Shown: positions 29,563 to 40,900 of the stretch, one piece after another | How the letters are laid out: every line of letters begins with the position of its first letter | Position numbering within the stretch: position 1 is the stretch's first letter | Assembly: GCA_963575745.1 (NCBI GenBank) | Contig: CAUYUJ010015715.1 | Coordinates: forward strand, 755,270-819,269 | Length of the DNA stretch: 64,000 nucleotides | Reading direction: 5' to 3' | From: Prorocentrum cordatum | Lineage: Eukaryota > Sar > Dinophyceae > Prorocentrales > Prorocentraceae | Made by a program: the position numbers and the translations under genes | The notes under the pieces: generated by a model | Told to the model about the DNA's origin: nothing | The model's database searches: none | The model's input: the letters and a program-made list of their open reading frames with translations, nothing else

Positions 29563-30575
29563 CTACTTGCCGAGTTTGCGCTTCTTCGGGCCCTGGCGGC
29601 GGCGGGGCTGGAGGGGCAGAGGAGGGAGGGAGCGGAGGAGGGAGGGGGAGGGATGGGGGTTAACTCGGGGCGAGGTGAGGGGAGGGAGGAAGACAATGAC
29701 GGGGAGGGGGGGCACCGAGAGGAAGCGAGGAGGGCAGGGAGGGTGGGGGACGACAGAAACGGCGGACGACGTAGGTAGATGAGGGGGGCTCGGAGGGAAA
29801 CGGGCGGATGCGACTAGGAAGCGTCGAGTGGATGGTTTAAGAGCGGGGCGGGGTACGGCGACGACGAACCGAGGGCGATGACGACCATGGGCACGGAGGC
29901 GTTGAGAACGGATGGGCAGCCACAAGACGGAGAGAACAAGAAGCGCTGGGTCCCGCGGGCAGCTCGCAGACGCGACCAACTTGCGCTCGCCCTTGTTCGG
30001 CCACATGTCGAGCTCGCGCTGGATCTTCATATCGATCTGGCGCGAGATGCCCTCCTCGATCCAGCGCTCCGACTGCTCCGCCAAGAGCTCCACCGACCCC
30101 GTCTTCACGATCCAGCTGCGGTGCCTCAGCTGGTCGGGCACCCAGTACTTCAGGATGTTCTGGATCGCGTGGCCCATGTTCGCGATCATGATGATGCGCT
30201 CGGAAGTCGAGTACTGCGACATCCCGTCCACCACGATGAGGTCGTACTGGCCGCTGCCCGCGTCGTAGACCTCACGGCTCTGCTTGTCGGGCCCGTTGGG
30301 GAACTCTGCGATGATGCTCTTCTGGACCCACGGCGCATCATTAATCCACCCCGTGGCTGGGCACACGCTGCGATCGGATTGAGTGTCGCCCCACAAAGTC
30401 ACTGCTGCCCAACTCTTCAAGTCATCTTCAGTCGGCGCCACCGTGTACCCCAAGGTGTTGTTCTTGCTGCCGTCGCTGTGCATCAAGAGGCCAGTCGACT
30501 TCGAACGAACCACTGCCTGGCCAAAGTCCCAGGACTCGCAGACGCGGATGAGGCCCTGGCAGCGGTACTCCTCAA
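29563..30575 (-). CDS. 3' part of a hypothetical gene with a PKKRK C-terminus
   Basis: A coding-like exon (about 30575-29977) reads RCQGLIRVCESWDFGQAVV, TGLLMHSDGSKNNTLGYTVA, LKSWAAVTLWGDTQSD, GQYDLIVVDGMSQYSTSERI, IMIANMGHAIQNILKYWVPD and RQIDMKIQRELDMWPNKGER. It stops at a GT donor at 29976. A CAG acceptor at 29593 opens a 30-nt last exon (29592-29563) coding GPKKRKLGK and a TAG; PKKRK is a classical nuclear-localisation core. Both exons are in phase 0, and the 384-nt intron is a multiple of three and stop-free. Upstream exons are not identified; it may be a separate gene downstream of the giant gene or belong to one starting in that gene's introns. No domain recognised. Confidence 0.5.
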
Positions 30576-30579
30576 GGGC

Positions 30580-31470
30580 TCAAACGAATGCCGCACGACA
30601 ACGGCGGGGCTCGGAGACTGCCGAGGGATCAAGACGCTGGCGCGGTCGACATCGCGCACCGCGCCGCTTCGATCCCTCGGCCGCCCCCGAACCCCCCGAG
30701 AAGGGCCTGTACGGGCACGATGCCCTTGCAAGATCCCCCTCCCCATCTACCCCGCCCTCCGCCAGCCACCACTATCCGTCCACCACCCTCCACCCCCGCC
30801 ATTCACACCTACAATGCCCCCCTGCCCGCCCATCATCGCACGCCCCCTCACCTCCCCCAGCGTCGGCCGAACTGACCCCCCAAGCGAAGCGGCAAACCTG
30901 ACGATGGGGTCGCTCAGCCGAGCAATCCGCATACCTCCGAAGCGGGCGATCCTCGACGTCGAAGCCCTGCGACCCCGAAGATGAGGTCATCGCACGGCGC
31001 CCGGTCGTCCGAGGTGGGGCAGGCCACAAAAGAAGACCAGGCATATATGCCTTGGGCTCAATGGACGGGCGGACCAGGCCTGACAGGGAGGGCCATCCGT
31101 GGAACGGCGGCGGCAGTAGAAGGGGGCGGGCGGCTACCTATGGGGTGGACGGGGCACGGTGGAGGGCCAGGAGAGGAGCTGCGGAACGGGGTTGGACCAA
31201 GCAAGGGGGCGGATCTTTCTTCCACGAGCGATCTACCCCGCTCCTGACTCGCCGCTGACGCTCCGCCAATCGGTCGGCTTCCCGCGGGCATGGGGCGCAG
31301 CCGCTCTCGGCGACCGCGCCTAAATCCGTTCGAGCAGAAAAACAAAAAAACTCATCCCCTCCCAGGTGCCCGTTGCTTTCGAGGCGCGGCCGAGGCCCGA
31401 GGGGGTCCAACATATGGTGTATCTCACTGGTGTGTTAGTTTATCTAATGCTTACGGGACGGGGCCAAACG
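30580..31470. other. No gene recognised
   Basis: Spacer between the end of the giant gene (31474) and the exon at 30.5 kb. C-rich near 30740-30880; the GCAT/CGGCGGCAG segment at 31100-31250 has only composition-driven frames. Confidence 0.4.
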
Positions 31471-31473
31471 CCT

Positions 31474-31813
31474 TTAGCTCAGGAGCCCTGGAATGGGGCA
31501 ATGGGTAGGCGGGGGGCGGTGCTCCTCGAGGTACCGCGCCCAGGCCCTCTTACAAATAGCACGGATGGCCTCCAGCGAATTACCCCCGAACTGGGCCCAG
31601 GAGCAACTCCCCCTGTGGAACAGATCGGGCTGGTGAAAACACCAGGCGCCTCCCGTGTTATTACGCCACAGGTAGGTACCTGGTGGAAAAAAACTGTTTT
31701 GCCTTATCTTGCGACATGTCGTCGTCGGCGTTCGGCGGGCGGCCAGGAAACTTGGACTTGTGAAGCGGGTGCTTCTTGTTCGTGATGGCGGGCGCCTTCC
31801 CGTAGGCGGCGAG
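31474..31813 (-). CDS. Giant gene, last exon
   Basis: From a CAG acceptor: LAAYGKAPAITNKKHPLHKS, then DDDMSQDKAKQFF, then, one base off, PPGTYLWRNNTGGAWCFHQP, SWAQFGGNSLEAIRAICKRA, WARYLEEH and HCPIPGLLS with TGA at 31474. In the dinoflagellate family I recall, T-x-D-x-A-x-x-x-PPG-x-x-x-W followed by an amphipathic helix and CPV-GLL is the usual C-terminus, so this fits as the gene's end although about 7.9 kb separates it from exon 19. The frame slip falls exactly in an A7 run (31687-31693 on the plus strand); six would restore the frame. Confidence 0.5.
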
Positions 31814-34744
31814 CTGGAGATACGTTTTTTTCGCAATCACCCCCCCTCTCCTTTCCAATCCCTCCGCCCTCGTCTATCCTCCTCCTACATGCTGACCCGC
31901 CACCTCGTCATCCTACTCCTTCCTCACCCTCCGCTCTCTCATCCGCCCTCCTCCTCCTCACAGCCCGCCTCCGCATCGCCCGCCTCGTCCCACCCCCGTC
32001 TCCTCATCCTCCCAATCCTCCTCTTCCGCCTCCTCCGCCTCCTCTTCCTCGTCCTCCGCATCCTCATCCGTTCTCCGTTTCCTCCACCTCCGCCGCCTCA
32101 TCCCCCCCTCACCCTCCGCCTCCTCGCATCTTCCGCCCCCTCCCAGGCACGGCGCGGCACGGCCCGCGGGAATGGGGCGGCGGGCACGGCCGCGCCCGCG
32201 GGGCAGCCTCCTCCTCCCCACCGTCATCCTCACATCCTCCCCCTCCTCCTCCATCATCGCATGCCTCATCTTTCCTTCCTCCCATCAACGTCCCCCTCTC
32301 CATCCACATCCTCCGCCACCGCCCTCAACCTCCTCCTCCGCCGCATCCCTCCTCCCCCTCCTCCTACATCCCAATTCTCCATCCACCTCCTTCCTCTCCG
32401 AGTGAGAGAGGGGGAAAGAGAGGGGCGGGTGGCGGGGGCCAGTGGGGGGCGGGGGGAGGGAGGGCGGGGGGGCGAGGGAGGAGAAGTGAAAGGGGGCTGG
32501 AAGGGCGAGAGTTGAAGGGGAAAGGAGCGGAGGGAGGCGAGGGCAATGTCAGCCGATGCGCGTGAGCAAGCGAAAACATGCGCGCGCAACATAATTGCAC
32601 GCACGGCTGGTGACGCATACAATACCATACACGGGCCCGCTGCACATTCATCGGGCGTGGACTGCCGATTACGAGCGCGCCCGAAGTCCGCTGGCGTTGA
32701 GCTGATCAGCTCAACGCCAGCGGACATCGAATGCACGCACGTAAGTGGGATCACTCGCAATCGGCTTACTGACGGACGTGCTGCACATCAGTGTACTCCT
32801 GCACGTGATCGGGCGCGCTCGTAGAATCTGTTTTGGCAGAGGGACCGCGCCCCAGGAGCGCGGCGAACCCTGTGTGCGGGTCGTGATGCGAATGGCCCGC
32901 CCCACCACTGAAACCGCACATCTACCTTGCAATGGGCCAGGGAAAACGCACCCCCCCCGCCCCTTTGGGGAAAAGGGAACGGGGGGCCGAAAAGGGCACC
33001 GACGCCCGGTTGTCGCTTAAATTGTTAAGCACAAGGAACGGAATTGCGATATCTCTACGAACGTCGCCGTCGGTGTCACGCCCGCGACCCGCCCGCATAC
33101 CTGAGGCGGCCGCCCTGCGACCCGCCTGCGGCCGACTCGCGAAACGCCCGCGACCTGCCGACGACCCACCCGCGACCAATCCGCCGCGACCTGCCGACGA
33201 CCCACCCGCGACGCGGGCCGCATGTCGATGTCCTTGACGAAGGCGTACTTCTCCGCGGGGAGCTCTGTGATGTACAGGAACCCCTTAGAAATACGCGATC
33301 GCATGGGCCAGCTCCTCTTTTGCGGGCTCCTCGTCGCGAAACCGCCACTGGCCAAACGGCGCAAAGGGCTCGTGGAACCGCAGCGGAGGCCCCGACCGCG
33401 GGCTTCTTACGCGCGGTCGAGCCCCGCAGGCTGCTGATTACGCCAGCCACCCCCCCCCCATCGCGGTTCGCGGGGCCGTTGCGGACGCTCGGGAATATCG
33501 AACAGCTGCGGCCCCGATGCCAAGGCCCACGACAGAATCTCTTGCAGTTGGCGCGGAAAGGCAGGGGAGGGCGACGCGTCGGCGAGAGCGCGTTTTGAGG
33601 TGCGGGGTGGTTGCGGGAAAGCGAAGAGGACATCGATATGTACATATCGGCGGCGACGCACGCATGGGGAAATGGAGCAACTGCACGAGGGGGAAAAACT
33701 GCGGTGGCGGGGGAGCGCGAAAAACCGCGGGTAGCACAACGCTTGCGAACATTCGAATGGCGGTGGTGGTCGTCGTCGTCGTCGTCGTTTTCGTCCTCGT
33801 CGGCGCCGTCGCCGTCTATGCCGTCGTCGTCGTCGTCGCCATCGCCGCATGCGTTTTCGTCGCCATCGCCAACCGAAGAAACTCCGAAACCCGCGGCAAC
33901 CGAACGGCAAGCGCGCAGCGGAGGCTCGGCGCAGAGGGGCGAGATTGCTATGTGGACGGAAGCCGCGACGGCACTTCTGAGGAGGAGGATGGGGTGGGCG
34001 AGGAGGATGGGGGAGACGGGAACGAGGCCGTGGGGGGGAAGGGAGCGGAGGGGGAAGACGAGGAGGAGGCGGCGGGGGAAGTCAGGAGGATGGCGAAGGG
34101 GAGCGGGGAGTCGGAGCAGGACTCGCGCCTGCGCCGCGGAACCCGATGCGCCCGTCGGCGCGGGGCCGCCGCGCGCTGCCCTGCCGTGCTGGGGGCGCGC
34201 CCCGCGCCACGGCAGGTTGAAACCATGCCGCTGTAACTGGCGCGCCGTCTTCGTGTCAGGCTGGGCCCGACGCGAGAAGTACACGGGCGGCTGCGGGGCC
34301 CGTACGGGAGCGCGTCCAGCCCTCAATGCCGCCGCCCCCGCGCCCCCGCGTAGTGCTGTTGCGGTCCAGCTGGGCGCGGCGCTGTGAAAGCCTGCGCCGC
34401 GTCAGTATTCGCAGGCGCGGCATCGGCCCTCGCTGAAGCGAGGCCCACTGGCGGGCAAGTTGCCGAAGCGGCCGCTCAATGCTTCCTTGAACCCCGCTGG
34501 GTCACGCCCACGCGTCGCAGCGATGGTCGAACATGTATCCAGACCTTCGCCACGAAGAGCTGCCTCGAAGTGGTGGAAGCCCGCGTCGCGGGACCACTGC
34601 GCAAATGTCCTCCTGTAGGGCGTCTGGCGAGGCCCCGAATGCGAAAGCGGACCTCGATGGGCGGCGGCGGCGGCGGAACGCACTCGGGTGGCCCCACGGC
34701 GCGCTGCGCTCGAGGCGCGCAAACCTCGGAACCGAGTGGTGGAA

Positions 34745-34780
<36 letters not shown>

Positions 34781-34788
34781 TCGTCGAA

Positions 34789-34831
<43 letters not shown>

Positions 34832-37800
34832 GAAGAAGGCACTCGGGGGACCCCGCGCTGCGCGCCCCGCCGCCCCGCGCGGGAGATCGCCACGCCGCGT
34901 ATTCAGCGAACCACTCCACGAGGGCGTCCTGGGGGGCTCGCACCTGTTGTCCCCCCGCCCAATATCGTACCACCACGGCATTCCGCATAGCTTCGTGGAG
35001 TCCGACGCCCTGACAATGCGCACCGCGCGCCGTCGCCGATCGGGCGCGGCAATGTTTCGCAAGCGAAACTTTGCGCCGATGCATTGCGCTGGCGGGCCGC
35101 CTTTGCCTGGGCAGCCTTACGGCACTCTCTCGCCGCAGCCTCTGGGCTCGCCAGCTCGTTGGAATATTCCACCCCCGCGATGCTGTAGAATTCGCGCATG
35201 TGCGCGGCGGTTGCAACCGCGCAGCGGCCTCGCCGCGCGCGGCGCCAGGTGCCGCGGCCAACTGCACTCTGGCCGAGCGAATTGCGCACGATGGCGACGT
35301 TGCGCGCGCGGGAGGGGTGGTTGGGCAAGGGGAGGGGGAAGGGGGGGGGGATGAATAATGGGAAATGGGAAGGGGATGGGGAAGGGGGAGGGGAGGGCGA
35401 ACCAAGGGAATGGGGGGAAGGGGCAAGGGGGCGGGGGAATGAATAAGGGGAAGAGGGAAAGGGGATGTATAAAGGGAAAGGGGAGGGAGGGATGAAAAGG
35501 GGGAGGGGCAAGGGGATGGGGGAGGGGAGATAACCAAAAGGAAAGGTGAGGGGCAAGGGGAATGGGGGGAAGAATAAGGAAAATGCCTCGCCTGGCAGCG
35601 AAGAAGGCGACCCGACAATCCCAGCGGGAGGCTTCATTCCTGTTCGGTCAATTGCGCGCGGCACCGATTCGGAGGCAGCGGGGCGGCGATGGGCAAAGGG
35701 AGGAGGGATGCATATAAGGGGAAAGGGGAGGGGGAGGGGCGAGAGGAACATAAAACAAACAATGACGGGGAGGAACCGCGCGCTCGCCGCCCCCGCGGCG
35801 ACAGGAGCCCCAACGTACGATTGTAAACGCGGAGAGGCCGCTGTCGGGGCACTCGCGGCCCCCCATCGACAGCCAGCCCCGACCCCCTTGACGACCCATT
35901 CCGCGCCCGCGCGCGGCGGTTGACGGCCCAGGCTCGCGCGCGCGGTCGCGCGGTGCATCTCCAAATGGTCGTTGGCAAGCGCGCGGGCTTCCTCGCTGGC
36001 CCTTTCGGGCACGGAAGCCCGCCGCGCAATCTTGCTGCCAAATATTCCCCTTCGCTGCAGCACAGACCCCACGGGGTCGCCTGTCCGCGTCGTCCTCGGC
36101 CTCGTCCTCGCCCGTATCCGCGTTCAGTCGGAACGGGCGCGGGCTGGCGCCAGGCGCTTCCCGACCGACGAACAGTGCCTGTCGCATCTCGGCCCGCGCG
36201 GCCTCTACCGCCCCCTGCAGGTGCACCGCGGACACGGCCCGCCGCTGGCGCCCACGTCCTCAGGGTACGCCGCAGGGAACGCCAGCGGCGTCCCTGGAAG
36301 ATGGGCCATCCCACCCTGCAACCGCTGTGGGCGGGGGCGCCGTGAATTGGGCAGGGGCGCGGGCACGGCGCGCCGCTGGCGCCATGCCCGCGCCCCTGGA
36401 AGCTGGGCGCGATCGGCGCCTCTGGAAGCTGGGCCGCACACGCTGCAACCGCTGCATGCGATATGCCGTCAACTCGGCGCGGTGTCGCCCCTCTTCGCCT
36501 TGCCGAGCGCGGCCATCTGGTCATCGCATCGGATCCGGGAATCGATGATCAGGCAATCGCCCTGGAGGATCACTTCCCCCCCCAATGGACCGCGTGCAAT
36601 TAATTCCACGCGTCCGCTGCTCCGCCGACGAGGGAACTCCCCCGCGAATGTGGAGGAACGGCACGACACGTACCCCCATGCCAGCACCGTCCAATCGGAG
36701 ACTCGTCGTGAACCGCGCCGCGCCAGCCGCGCCCACGGAGGTGTCGGCCTCCCGCGGCGGTGGAGCGCATGCGTACTTGCGCCGTTGGCGACGAAGACGG
36801 TGGACGCACGCGGCGGCGTTCGGCTCCTGCTCGGCAGTAGGCTGCCCACCCCCGCGGCATCCCGACCGCCACCACGGGGCATTGCACAACGCATGAATTG
36901 GCTCCCAGCCGTAGAGTATCAGGCGCTGGGGCCACCACCTGCGCCGCGCGCGCGGACGTCCTGGCGCGGGCCACCGCCGTGGCCGCCCGCCGACGCCGCA
37001 CCGCCGCTGGCGCCCGCGCGTGCCGCGCGCGCAACGTGCGCATGGGCCTGCGCGCAGCATGGCCAGGAGGGCGGGCGGTCTTGGGCGTTCTGCATGCCCC
37101 GCATCGGCGCCCGCGGCTGCCCGCCGCCGCGAGGGGGCGGGCTGGGCCGACTGCCCGAATGACGTGACGCGCTGCCCCGCCGACGTAAACGGCACCCGCG
37201 CCCCACCAAACAACGCCGAGAAGCATTCGCGGGCGCGCCGCCCATCCCATCCCGCAGAACGGCCGCGCGCGCGAGACCCCGCCGAGCCAAGCGCGCCAAA
37301 CCCTACGCCGACAACGCAAAATATCGGACACATCGCGCCAGCGCGACACGGACACAACAAGCAAAACGCAGTTACCGCGGCAGCAGAAGGGCCGCCAGCA
37401 CCGAGCAAGAACAACCAGCGGCCACCACGTCCACCGACACTCTCGCGCAGGCGCAAACGTCGCAACGAACAGCCACAACCAGCGGCATGGCGCCGCCCAT
37501 GCACCTGCACGCGATTTGCGCCACACACCAGACACCAATTTGATAACGAGGCATGAATGCTGGCAAACGCAAGCAGCGGCGGCGGCAACTTGGACCGACA
37601 AACAACTGCCAACGCGCCCGCCCGATCTCTACCGAAACCGTGAAATATCCAAGGACGCGGGGGGGGGGAGGGGAGAGGGAAAGTGAAGCAAGCCCCGCGT
37701 GCGAACCGCATCCGCCCCGCCCAAGACCGCATGCGACAGCTGGCGTTGGCTGCCATGGGGTGCAGCGTGACGAGGCGCACCGCCGCGAGCACGACGACGC

Positions 37801-37943
37801 GCGAGCATCGGGGCGGCGCTGGCGCAACGCGGAAGGACGGCAGAAACGAACGAAGGCCCCCAACAACCACCATGGAGAAACTACACATGTGCCCAAATAA
37901 CAAATACACCAGGCAACAAGGAATGCGATTATGCATCATGGCG

Positions 37944-37988
<45 letters not shown>

Positions 37989-40900
37989 CTATGAATATAA
38001 AGCTATATGCATACACGTGGATCGCGTGCATATCGGAATGGGGCGGGCTAAAAGGGCCGAGCGCGATGGGTAACGTCGTCCTGCGGTGCCCGCTGCAGTT
38101 GGCCCGATCGGCCTCTCCGTCGGCATATCGGGTCGGGTTGCTGGCGATGGGCACCCTGGGCCCGCGCGGGCCTCGAGGCTGGAAAACGGGCCTTGGGCCT
38201 GCAAGCGCACGCCCCCATCCCCCATCCCCCTGGGCTCGCCACGGGCCACCCCCCACGGTTCGGCCGTGCTTCGAGTCCATCCCAACGCCCACACGCGACG
38301 AAACCGTGCGAGGCCGCCAGCCGCGGTAAGGCGGCCAGCCACAAGCGGGACGACCCGACGCCAGCCCCCGCGAATCGAACATGGCAAAACGCGCCGCGTC
38401 GCTTGGTACCCAAAGCCCGCGGCCCAACCCAGGACCTCTAATAGATTTGGCCGCGCTGGCCAAAGCTATCGGAGGCCGCGGAGCGCAACTGCCAACAAGT
38501 GCACGCGGCGCCTGCGCGCGAGAAGCACCGTCGCATGAGCGGGCACGAAGCAGTCGCGGGGAAGGGGGGGAGGGATCGAGCTCCTTGTTGTCGGGCGCGC
38601 GCGCGACGTGCATGCGGCACCGAATCGACCGGGCTCGAAATGCATCCCATGTCGGGGAGGGCCACGGGCGGTGGGCGCCCTACGCCATGCGGATTCCCCT
38701 CCGACCCCCCGTGTATTCGATGTGTTTCGAGTGGCCGTCGGGCCGCAGGCGCGCGGACCCAGGCCCGCGACTGGTGGCCTCGTCACAGTTTCACTCGGCC
38801 TGGCGGTCCAGTCGGGCCCGACCACTGCGCCAAGCGAAACCGCGCTAGGCCACCCATCACGGGCGCAAGGCTGTCAGCCACCCGCGGCCCAACCCAACTC
38901 CAGAGCCAGGGGGGCCCTGGGGGGCGGGGTCCGCAAGGCGACGCTGAATGCCCAACGCCAGCGGCCCGACCAAGGCATCCAATAAATTCGGCCGCGCGGG
39001 CCAAACCTATTGGAGGCCGTAGAGTAAACGCTCGTGCTAAATGAAGCGCTCGTGATAAGGCAGGCGCTCGTGCTAAGTTTAAGCGCTCGTGCTAAGGTAA
39101 ACGCTCGTGCTGATGTTAGACGCTCGCGCTAATAAACGATCGTGCCAAGTGAAACGCTCGCGCTAAAGTAAACGATCGTGCTGAGGGAATGCGTGACCAA
39201 GTGACTGTGCTAAGTTAAACGATCGTGCTATGGTATACGTTCGCGCTGAGTGCAACGCTCGTGATAAGTATAACGCTGGTGCTAAGATAAACGCGCACAC
39301 GGTGAACACCCGAGCGAAGTTAAACACGCGCGCGCGCGAAAACGTGTGGACGTGCGACCGCGCGCATCGGCTAACAGCGAGTCGGGCTGAGAAGGTCGGG
39401 AGGGGGGCGCAAGGGGCCACGGGGAGGTGGTGGGAGGGGAGGATGGGCGGAGCGGGCGGGGAAGGGAAAGATAGGGAGGTCCTCCTCCTCCCCCGCCCCT
39501 CCTCCTCCTCCCCCGCATCCTCCTCAGCATGCCACTCCTGCCTCTTCAATCCCCATGCCTCCTCCTCTATCCGTTAATCCCCGTCCTCCATCCCTCCTCC
39601 TCCCCCGCCGCCTCCTCCTCCTCTCATTCCCATCCTCCTCCTCCGCATCCTTGCCCCCCCGCCTCCTCTTCCTCCAAAACGAATCCTTGAAGTGGGTGAC
39701 GTCAGTAACGAACTCCACGCGCATGGCCCTCACCGCCTTGGCCTTCGCCACCTCCTGGCGCACCTCGTCGCTGACGGTGCCGTCGAGCAAGTCCGCGACC
39801 CACTCCAAGTCGATGATCTCCTCCAAGCCCTCCTGCCCGTCGTGCGCGCCGATGCGATGCAACATCGCGGACTCCATGAGGGCGGTGCTGTTCTTCGGCA
39901 GGATCTTCTCGCGCAGCACCTGGATCAGGGAGCAGACCGACGCGCTGGGGCACGCCCACTCCTTCATGTGGCAGAGCGCCTTGAGGAACGAGATCGGCAG
40001 ATCCCAGAAGCCCTTCGAGCAGGCGTACTCCATCAGCGGCATCTCTGGGCCGTTCTTCACCAGCGCGATGGGCAACTCCCCGTGCGAGTGGCCAGCCTGC
40101 GGGAACATGGAATAACAACGCTCCCCCGACCGCCCCGACCACGAGCCTAACACCTACCCGCCCGATTCACCATCACCGCTGGCCTCCGCCCAGCCGTCGC
40201 CGTCGCATCATTCCCTCCCCCCTCTTAGCCCACCCCGCACTGCTCCACCTGGCCAGCATCGCCCTCCCCTCCCCTCATCCGCCCTCCGCCCTATTCGGCT
40301 TTTCTCAGCCCCCGCATCCCCTCCTCGACCTCCTTCCCTTATCGGGCGGTCTGCAGATCGATCAAGCGATCGTCGCGGCAAGGGCCCTCGAGCTTGGCCA
40401 GCTCCGTGCGCACGGCCTGCTGCAAGGGAGGTGCCCACTTCACGTCCGCGCTCAACCACTCGGACGGTTCCAGCACCGTCTGAAGCACGCGACTCCTTCG
40501 CGCGTCAACGATGTGGAGCTGCTCGTTCTTCCGCTCCAGCGGCCACAGCACGGCCAACGCGCCATCGATCGTGCCGACGCCGAGGAACCACTCGGCGCTG
40601 CCGCTCTTCTTGATCATGGTACCTCCCCGCACCAATTGGCAGAGCCACCTCCGATCAAGCACGTGCATCCTATTCTGGGCGGCGGCCTGGCGGGGGAGTT
40701 CGATGTCGCTGTATGGCATCGAGGCGCCGTCGGCGCGAGGCGAAAACCACTGGGCATCCTTAAAGGTCGACACCTGGTGCATGCCGATCTCCTCGGTCTC
40801 CTTGTCCAAGTGCTTCCGCGCGACCTTCGGCTTGAACGCGTTCGGCTCCAAGCACGACCCCCGAGGAGGAACCGTCGTGGACACGTCCAGGTGCTTGAAA

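Noticed and set aside
30140-30300. Methyltransferase or ATPase call from YDLIVVDGMSQ
   Set aside because: A hydrophobic strand ending in Asp is common to many folds; no second motif supports either family.
33220-33400. Archaeo-eukaryotic primase motif (FVKDIDM as D-x-D)
   Set aside because: A single short D-x-D string without the rest of the domain is too weak to support a primase call.
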